A stretch of DNA of 64,000 bases, taken from assembly GCA_030248225.1 (NCBI GenBank), contig JASANE010016307.1, forward strand, positions 1 to 64,000, read 5' to 3'. This stretch comes from Trileptium ribeirensis. Lineage: Eukaryota; Nematoda; Enoplea; Enoplida; Thoracostomopsidae. The position numbers were made by a program, and so were the translations under genes. Below, piece by piece: positions 57,938 through 64,000 of this stretch (position 1 is its first letter; every line of letters begins with the position of its first letter). Under the pieces are notes generated by a model that ran no database searches, was not told the DNA's origin, and saw only the letters and a program-made list of their open reading frames with translations.

Positions 57938-58002
57938 AAAAAAGCGTTTCGGCCGGACCCAGGGCCTCATCAGACGGCTGTTGGCTACCGTTACATTTTT
58001 TC
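57938..58002 (-). ncRNA. Type III hammerhead ribozyme
   Basis: On the minus strand, stem I ACGGT/GCCGT (closed, loop AGCCAACA) is followed by the invariant core CTGATGA (57,973-57,967). Stem II is GGCC/GGCC with an 8-base loop, then GAAA (57,950-57,947). Stem III is T-G-T against A-C-G, one A/C mismatch, then five A-T pairs and a G-T. The cleavage triplet is G-U-A, so scission is predicted between 57,992 and 57,991. All conserved catalytic-core positions are present (C3-A9, G12-A14, the A15.1-U16.1 pair, H17=A). It lies just downstream of the AATAAA of the capsid cluster. Hammerheads are known in metazoan retroelements and satellites; I infer a 3'-end processing role here. Confidence 0.8.
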
Positions 58003-58004
58003 AT

Positions 58005-58010
58005 TTTATT
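58005..58010 (-). terminator. Poly(A) signal of the capsid cluster
   Basis: AATAAA on the minus strand lies 27 bases after the last stop codon (58,038) and 13 bases before the predicted hammerhead cut. Confidence 0.6.
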
Positions 58011-58037
58011 CAAAACAAACAATGATAAATTATACAA

Positions 58038-58328
58038 TCAATTGCAATTTATACATTTTACAATATCACAGTTATATTCAACAAAAATACAAGGATATAT
58101 CAATGACAGTTTATACAGTGAATGTTCAAATGATTGTCCTTTTTTAATTTCTTTCTTCACAAATTCCGCAGCTGTGAGCACCGCTGTACGTTTTCGTATT
58201 AGCGCCATCAGCGTTTCTTCTTCCTGCGAACGTCCATCTATGAAGTCACCACTAGCATCACACTGGCGATAAAATTCATCCACCTTTGACTGCCAATACG
58301 CAATCTCATCTTGAAGATAGTCATCCAT
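58038..58328 (-). CDS. Small helical acidic protein of the capsid cluster
   Basis: 96 residues from the ATG at 58,328. An upstream in-frame ATG at 58,388 would give 116, but the later start overlaps the preceding gene by only 8 bases, a compact virus-like junction. The N-terminal half is acidic and helix-prone (MDDYLQDEIAYWQSKVDEFY, then GRSQEEETLMALIRKRTAVL); the end contains CDIVKCINC. No family was recognised. It is the last minus-strand ORF before the poly(A) signal and hammerhead. Confidence 0.55.
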   Translation of the reverse strand: MDDYLQDEIAYWQSKVDEFYRQCDASGDFIDGRSQEEETLMALIRKRTAVLTAAEFVKKEIKKGQSFEHSLYKLSLIYPCIFVEYNCDIVKCINCN

Positions 58329-58800
58329 CGTAAGCTTGAAGAATCTTGATTCCAACGTATCGCTGACGAAGTACTTTATCCAAATCATACGTTGCTAGAT
58401 GCTTCATAAATCTAGCTCCCATGTAGCAACTACTAAATGTATATCCACGATAGGTACCAACAGCTCGAGCAAGTATCAATCCGTAATGGTATGATATTGA
58501 TAGGTTGTTGAATATATGTTCAAAGACGTCAAAGAGATATACCATTTTCGAGCTCCATTTAAGGCTTTGCGGTGGTTTGAGATGAACGTTGAAATGTAGT
58601 TTGGATAAAGATTTATTTATCCAAATTATGTCATAGCCTTTTGCAGGATTCCACTTTTCACTTGACCCATTTGTCCAATCATCATAGCACAGAGTTTTGT
58701 TTTCTTGCTTTGACTGGTTGTTATTTAAGCATAATAAAACAGTTTCAACAATAGTAGCTATAAATAGTGCACAACATAATAAAATTACGCGTTTATCCAT
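58321..58800 (-). CDS. Single-pass membrane protein of the capsid cluster
   Basis: 159 residues from the ATG at 58,800. The first segment, MDKRVILLCCALFIATIVET, is a hydrophobic signal-anchor. It is followed by an N-glycosylation-rich stretch (NKT, NGS, NKS) and a globular C-terminal part. The frame is continuous with the capsid frame upstream, with no stop between, so the capsid stop may have been lost or the two may be translated as a fusion. Function unknown. Confidence 0.55.
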   Translation of the reverse strand: MDKRVILLCCALFIATIVETVLLCLNNNQSKQENKTLCYDDWTNGSSEKWNPAKGYDIIWINKSLSKLHFNVHLKPPQSLKWSSKMVYLFDVFEHIFNNLSISYHYGLILARAVGTYRGYTFSSCYMGARFMKHLATYDLDKVLRQRYVGIKILQAYDG

Positions 58801-60114
58801 GGTTATTATACAATGGGATTCATTCCTTTTAAGAAATTTTATTCCAATACACTTCCCTTTTTCGTTAATATGTAGTTCAGAGGTAAACTCTCCCATTGCA
58901 AATATCACAATTGCATGTTTCAACTCCTCTACAAAATCTATTGATAGTCTTGCCTGTCCATCTGATGGGTTTGAAATATAATTACAATCACTACTGTGAT
59001 CTTTACTTAAATCGATACAAAATATTTGATATCCTGCACCGTATCTAAACCCAACTTCAGTTAGTCCCAAATTTTCATTTCTACCATTTAACGCGTATAA
59101 TGTATTGTAAAACAGTCTCATATTATTACCAGCTTTACACGGTAGGGGGACATTAAAAGGGTATCTATCATCATTCATAAATAATGTAAAGCTATTCATA
59201 TCAGGTAGATTTAACATAAACAAGTTTGATTTTGCTGCACCTGTGTACGCTTCCTGTGTTATTCCCCAAATGTATATTCTTCGAGGTAACACACCATCAA
59301 AAATTGTCCAATCTACGTTTTGTACACCTTTATTTACAGACAATGTATATAATTTGTATCTTATCGCGGGAAGTATAACTGCCCCAATTCTATTTTAAAT
59401 TTCAAGAGCTTCTATTGTTAATCGTGCTTTAGGTATATAGCGTTTGAAATCATTGATACGAATTTGAAATTTATTAGCTGGTTCATGCAGCAATATTAGA
59501 GATGGTGTACTTCGCGTAAATTTAAATTCTAACCTTGTTTTTGGTGGTAGGTATTTGGGAGATAAATATGCATCGATAATTAATGGAAAATAAAGCTCAC
59601 ACTTTTGAGACACCGCAGTCAACGCGTTTCTATAAATGGAACCTTCATTATTCTCAAGATCATCAAACATGTATGTCTGATCAGGTTTGTAAAGACATCC
59701 TGCTTAATATTGTTTTCTTTGTTCCTCACTCATATGTAACATATACAATATGTATGTCATCCAGAGGTAGTGTTTTTGGCTGTAGGTTATCGGTTCTCCT
59801 TTTATTTTCATCTCAACTGATGAAAACAGTCCATACCCGAACATATTACATGGTGCAAATTTAAGAGTTGTATCTTTAATCTCCTTACCATCACCTTTCA
59901 GTATTTGAAATTCAATATATACAAATATTTCAGATAAATCAATCAAATCAAATGCACTTTCACCAATTTTACAACGAAACGAGTCATCTGTATCAGTGCT
60001 CGGTAAAGTTGTTTCACAAGCGACTTCAATCATTTGCGTTGATATGATTGAGTCTTGAACAGGGTATTTATCACCCTGCCAATTAAGTTTTTCGACGCCG
60101 CATACGTTTGACAT
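58801..60114 (-). pseudogene. Polinton/adintovirus-like major capsid protein (F54H12.2-like)
   Basis: One frame from the ATG at 60,114 runs about 438 codons, close to the family's usual length. Recognisable blocks in order are IDLSEIFVYIEFQILKGDG, then APCNMFGYGLFSSVEMKIKG near residues 50-115. KCELYFPLIIDAYLSPKYLP follows mid-protein, then GVLPRRIYIWGITQEAYTGA and GYQIFCIDLSKD in the C-terminal third. This is the double-jelly-roll hexon-type capsid seen in Polinton/Maverick elements and adintoviruses, and in proteins annotated F54H12.2-like. Breaks are TAA at 59,704-59,706 and TAA at 59,395-59,397, both in frame, with no frameshift. The normal C-terminal stop is not seen; the frame runs into the membrane-protein ORF. 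Confidence 0.82.
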
Positions 60115-60220
60115 TTTTCTTTTTCTTTGCTGGTTTACGATGCTTTTTAAGACTTTTCTTCTTCTTAACGATTGGAATAGCTTTTAGAAGCTTTCTCGAA
60201 TTAAAACATAGAGGTAGCAT
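60083..60220 (-). CDS. 45-residue highly basic protein, core/pX-like
   Basis: An ATG at 60,220 and TAA at 60,083-60,085 enclose an intact 45-codon frame too short for usual ORF cut-offs. It starts MLPLCFNSRKLLKAIPIV; the remainder is mostly Lys/Arg, with KKKK runs and a final RRRKT. It overlaps the capsid start by 32 bases in another frame and sits between penton- and hexon-like genes. Size, charge and position suggest a DNA-condensing core protein like adenovirus pX/mu or the basic proteins of adintoviruses. That is inference; no sequence family was recognised. Confidence 0.55.
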   Translation of the reverse strand: MLPLCFNSRKLLKAIPIVKKKKSLKKHRKPAKKKKNVKRMRRRKT

Positions 60221-60263
60221 TTTTAAACTTAGATTTATTAAATTTATTCATCCTTTTTAAGAA

Positions 60264-60830
60264 CTAAACCATAACCTCAATATCATCTTTGCGTTTGGAA
60301 AAACTCAACAGTTTGAAATTCTGAATCAAGCACATCAAATCGGAAAACTTTAACATGCAAATGTTAAACTCTAGGTTCATTGTATTTTTCACATTAGATG
60401 AAATTACGTGTAGTAGTGGTTTATATCTTCCGTTTACTATTCGTTCTTTCACAAAAGAACTCATTATAAACGTGGGTTTGTTATGTTGCATGTTGACACA
60501 TTTGTTTCCAACATGTTTACCGTTTTTCAGGTGTAAAGCGATGAATCCAAATAATTGTTGTATTTCCGGAAATATCTTAATTTCTGCCTTACCTAACATG
60601 TATACACTAACACGATCACCGATGGGGTCAACTGTAAACTCAATGTCTTGACTAAATGTGTTTAGGTAAGATAACAAATTGTTGATATTGTAGTAGCCTT
60701 TATCAACAGTAAATCGTTTCCAAGATTTATTTGTGAAATATTCAACAATACCACCCTCAATATTTTTGTATTTGGTGGGAAGTTGAACATCCAGTACTTT
60801 AACTTTTGTATCGCAAAATCCTGTCGGAAA
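60264..60830 (-). pseudogene. Polinton-like minor capsid (penton-type) protein, 5'-truncated
   Basis: The frame is open from a TAG at 60,831-60,833 to the stop at 60,264, about 188 codons, without an ATG near its start. Recognisable blocks are GGIVEYFTNKSWKRFTVDKG near the N-terminus, QLFGFIALHL in the middle, then SSFVKERIVNGRYKPLLHVI and KRKDDIEV at the end. This matches the layout of Polinton single-jelly-roll penton proteins, with their LGF, P-L-L-R/H-V and terminal acidic-basic strand motifs. The N-terminus is missing or lies in another exon. It directly precedes the basic ORF and hexon-like gene. Confidence 0.6.
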
Positions 60831-60833
60831 CTA

Positions 60834-61150
60834 AACAACCGGTTCGCTCAGATTGCAAGCAACTACCACTTCCATGATTGTTGATTACATTTTATTAAAG
60901 TCTTTTAAGGATATTATATACAGTATTGCAACACAAATAGAAATCATTTATACACTTACAACCAGTTATAACTACATTCCCACTCCCAAAAATCAAACAC
61001 ACACCCTTCTTACTCATCTAACCTCGGTTTCGAATATAAGGGACGTGTCGAAAATGGGTCCTTCTGATTCGCCAGCTGCCGAATACGTCTTGATTCTGTG
61101 ATTTCCTTTTGTTGGTCCATCTTGAGTTCTTGTTCTTTATGTTTCTTTCT
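60834..61150. other. Unassigned junction between capsid cluster and gypsy element
   Basis: No element end was recognised. The Polinton-like cassette is truncated somewhere here, since no protease, ATPase, integrase or polymerase B is seen in the window. Confidence 0.45.
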
Positions 61151-61500
61151 GTTGGTTTCACTTATATAATTCTTATTTGGATCGGTTGTTGTTGCTTCCC
61201 GCTACTTCTAGCGGTTTGTATCCGTTACTTGCTCGTCCTCCTCCGATTCCAAGTTTTCGTACCAGGAGCTACTCTTGGTCGTCTCGACGTACAATACGCA
61301 TTGATCGTGCCGTTTGCGTACGATTGTATATTCGTATTCGAGGATCTTATTTCGCCATTCGTGCTAGCGCACGGTCATTTGTCCAACGGTCGCTTCTGCT
61401 TGAGGATTTGAACCAATGGCGCATGGTCCGTGACGATCGTTGTATGGTTTCCAAATAAGTATATACGGTCGGAAATGTTGAACCAACTTCCGATGAGTCT
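61150..61500 (-). pseudogene. Ty3/gypsy RNase H segment
   Basis: The minus strand gives YLFGNHTTIVTDHAPLVQIL and KQKRPLDK, the conserved TDH-x-L RNase H block. After a frameshift comes WRNKILEYEYTIVRKRHDQ, matching the usual W-x-L-x-L-x-EY-x-F-x-I segment. It is separated from the RT part by repeat B. Confidence 0.75.
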
Positions 61501-61504
61501 AAGA

Positions 61505-61797
61505 TAGGGAATAGCGGCTAAGCTCCATGACCTGCGAGCAGGTGTCGGTGCTAGCCTCCCTGGGGGACCTCAGAAATCATACCCGATACTAGACACGTGC
61601 GCAACCTTTCGGGCGGGGTCCGAACACACCCCGTGAAGCGCGCCTGCGGCCTGCTAAGCTGCGTAGCTTCTTGGCTCTGACCAAGAATAGGTTCAAAATT
61701 TAGTATTCACGGTCCACCCTTGAGGTTACGATAGCCGGGGTCGTATGGGCATGGTGTTAGGAAGTTGCGCCATGCAGCTGCGTCACCGGTTATTACA
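61505..61797 (+). repeat. Interspersed repeat family B, copy 3, inside gypsy pol
   Basis: Its aggtgtcgg...gggggacctcag, gtgcgcaacctttcgggcgg, gcctgcggcctgctaagct and cgatagccggggtcgtatgg segments match copy 2. It sits exactly between the RT and RNase H parts of the gypsy element, so it was inserted there. Family B is therefore mobile or was moved by another element. Confidence 0.7.
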
Positions 61798-63990
61798 CTA
61801 CTATTGTTCCATAGCCTGGTATGAATTGTCTATAGTATCCTGTTAAGCCAAGGAAACTCTTGAGTTACGTCACCGTCTTCAGTTTCGAGAAATTCTGTAT
61901 CTTCTCGAACTTTCCAGGGTCCGTTGATATACCTTTGCGTGATACAATGTATCCCAAGAACGGAATCTGTTCTTTGAGAAATTCGCGCTTCGACCTTTTT
62001 GCCTTGAGATTCGCTTCACGAAGACGTCGTAGTATTTGACTAATGTCGTATAAGTGGCCCCAAAAAAGATAATGAAGTCATCGAGGTAGCATAAGCATGA
62101 TTCTATTAAGCCGCCCGCTAGAATTAACTGCATCATTCTTTGGAATGTTACAGGAGTATTCGTCAACCCAAAAGGCATGACGTTGAATTCGAACAATCCT
62201 TCATGACAGGTGAACGCTGTCTTTTCTTTGTCTTGTTCGTTCATTGGTACTTGCCAATATTCTGACTTGAGGTCCCGGGATGAGAAGCACTTCGTACCAC
62301 GTAACGCATCCAACATTTTATCAATTCTTAGTAATGGCGGGCTTTGTGATTGAGTTGGGCATTCTGTAATTGGCACAGAATCTTTTTGATCTATTTTTCT
62401 TGTTGGTCAATATTATTGATGATGCTCAGGAACTGTATGATCTTCTTATCACTCCATGATCCAGCGTTTCTTGAACCTGTTTTGCTCTATTTGTTTCGGT
62501 CTACGTACGGTGGGCGTCGCAATGGGTGTGCTGATATGGTTTGGATATAATGTTCCACCTGTGTGTTAATGCCAATATCGAAGTCTGAATTTGAAAAAAC
62601 ATCTTGGTAATTGTGGAGTACGGTTACTAGATACGCTTTCCTTTCTTCGTCAGTGACCGACTTCTCTAAATCAATTTCGGCCAGATATTCGATACTGTTT
62701 ATGTGCTCGGTTTGGCGTATTATCAGTTTTAAAATTGCTTGATATTTAATCGTCGTTGCTCCTTCTTTATTCTTGTATTTCTGTATCCACCATTGATATC
62801 ATCTATGGGTTCTTTATTTGGATATCGCCGTTCCAGGATTTGATTATCGGCTGATCGATTGCTTTTTGGGAGTTTTCGTCGTCGACCACCGTTCTTATGA
62901 TTGCCTCTTCTACTTTTCGTACCAGTAATTGATCTTCAATTATTTCTATTTCGACTTTGTTAGGTTGTACACTGGTATCATGATGTTGTTCTCTTTCACT
63001 TTGGCGATGTTGTTTGGTACTGGTAATCTGTTACTGATTTTCGTCAGAGGTTCCACTATTACTGTGTCACCTTCTTTTGTTCCCTCCGGGATCTTTTCTT
63101 CGATAAATTTTGTCGACCAGGGAGGGATCACTTATTTGTATGAACACTTGCAGATTTCGATATGGTTCTCACCTTCTCTGCTGATCGATCCCATTTCGTT
63201 GAACTTCCAACTGTGAGGTATCGGTTGACCATCCATTTTGATTCTCAGTTGTTGATAATCTATCACCAGTTCAAACGCTGCCAGAAAGTCGTGTCCATAT
63301 ATCGCGATCTTTGGAAAGTTTTGGATTATGATGAATCAGACTTTCCGTACTGTCTTTTCCAAATGAACTCGTACAAAGAAATAGCCCATTGCTCTTTCTG
63401 TTAAATCTCCGTTTAATCCCACTGCACACAATGTGTTTTTGTTGAGCGGTAGATGTTTGAAATGTTTTTCATATTGTTCTTCGCTGATGATCGTTATTTG
63501 TGATCCCGTATCGACCAAAGCTCGCAGCTTCTTGTTCCCTTCGGGGTACGTATCAATGTAGTACCTTGACAGGACTGTCGGATCACTGCACGGTTCGTGT
63601 TCTTTCGCTTCATTAATTTGGTTCACTTCTACGAACGTTTCTTTCTTCTCATGGGCTGATATATCTTAGCATTCTTTGTTGCCGATTCGGTTGCAGTTGT
63701 ATTGATTGTTGTGGTATTTGCACCGGGTACATCGTCTGCTACATTAGTTGCTGCGTTCCCATTTGTGCATAGTATGGTTGTTGATAATTCGTGTCAATCT
63801 GCGTTGCATCATTGGTATCGGCATCGATCATGGTTGCGCGATTGTTTGGTGTTGTGGTTGACGTACTTGTATCGATTGATTGTTCCACCATTTCGGACGC
63901 CATTGGATTTGTGGTCTTTGTATCCTCGGTCGTCACATTTGTTGCCTAGTATTCGGTCTCGTTTGATTAGAAGTAGGTTGACTCGTTCGG
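61798..63990 (-). pseudogene. Ty3/gypsy gag-protease-RT pseudogene
   Basis: From right to left, a gag C-terminal tail lies at 63,739-63,936 (Thr/Asn-rich, ending QQPYYAQMGTQQLM). A Cys/His cluster CTRCKYHNNQYNCNRIG lies at 63,660-63,740. The aspartic protease at 63,336-63,626 has ALVDTGSQITIISEEQYEKH, with the catalytic D-T-G. A linker lies at 62,946-63,131 (PEGTKEGDTVIVEPLTK). RT at 61,879-62,376 has SRDLKSEYWQVPMNEQDKEK, FNVMPFGLTNTPVTFQRMM and the active-site YLDD. Frameshifts occur in the RT N-terminal part and after YLDD. The 5' LTR would lie beyond the window; the RNase H part continues at 61,150-61,500. Confidence 0.85.
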
Positions 63991-64000
63991 CTCGATTGAA

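Noticed and set aside
57938..58002. A type I fold for the hammerhead (stem III closed by acg/cgt further downstream)
   Set aside because: The strand after that alternative cut site does not pair with the strand before CTGATGA, so stem I fails. The type III fold pairs well.
58801..60114. Reassigned TAA codons (alternative genetic code) to explain the two stops in the capsid frame
   Set aside because: Other elements in the window end at, or are broken by, all three stops, including frameshifts in the gypsy and transposase copies. Plain decay of an integrated copy is simpler.

Overview
This is a eukaryotic nuclear window: AT-rich and gene-poor, with no operons. Every recognisable coding piece belongs to a selfish element or an integrated virus-like element. 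The mix is an RNase H-bearing LINE, a pogo/Tigger-type transposase, a Ty3/gypsy pol, Polinton/adintovirus-like capsid genes and hAT-like non-autonomous elements. It fits an invertebrate, most likely an arthropod. That placement is inference from element families, because no clear host gene was found.

Layout. 0-12 kb: AT-rich DNA, a tRNA-derived SINE-like copy split by a MITE (3.6-4.4 kb), a 56-bp satellite (6.3-7.0 kb), a 90-bp satellite (7.3-7.9 kb) and a 228-bp duplication (8.4-8.9 kb). 12-23.4 kb: two ~1.5-kb inverted repeats enclose about 8 kb holding a hAT MITE, a cluster of TGTTCGCGAACA palindromes, a LINE RT fragment and a ~1.1-kb hAT-like element. 23.3-31 kb: a broken DDE transposase, an arthropod-type ORF of unknown function, two inverted MITE copies, an 84-bp minisatellite and the 3' part of a LINE. 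31-43.5 kb: mostly unassigned AT-rich DNA with degenerate repeats and a 570-bp foldback. 43.5-53.7 kb: a nest of repeats, including two arrays of a palindromic 30-bp monomer, repeat family A (three copies, one inverted), a 24-copy 60-bp minisatellite and a 519-bp TRIM retrotransposon with a tRNA-like gene in both LTRs.

57-61 kb: a minus-strand virus-like cassette in the order penton-like, small basic core-like protein (overlapping), hexon/MCP-like (two in-frame stops), membrane protein, small acidic protein. It ends in a poly(A) signal and a hammerhead-ribozyme motif. A plus-strand gene converges on it. 61.1-64 kb: a minus-strand Ty3/gypsy gag-protease-RT-RNase H pseudogene, interrupted by repeat B and running off the right edge.

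Most notable: (1) the TRIM at 46,395-46,913, with a tRNA-Trp-type primer site and identical LTRs that each carry a tRNA-like Pol III promoter; (2) a type III hammerhead ribozyme at 57,938-58,002, sited at the expected 3' end of the capsid-cluster transcript; (3) the capsid cassette itself, damaged only by in-frame stops and containing a 45-residue basic overlapping ORF. All calls come from reading the sequence; no database search was run.
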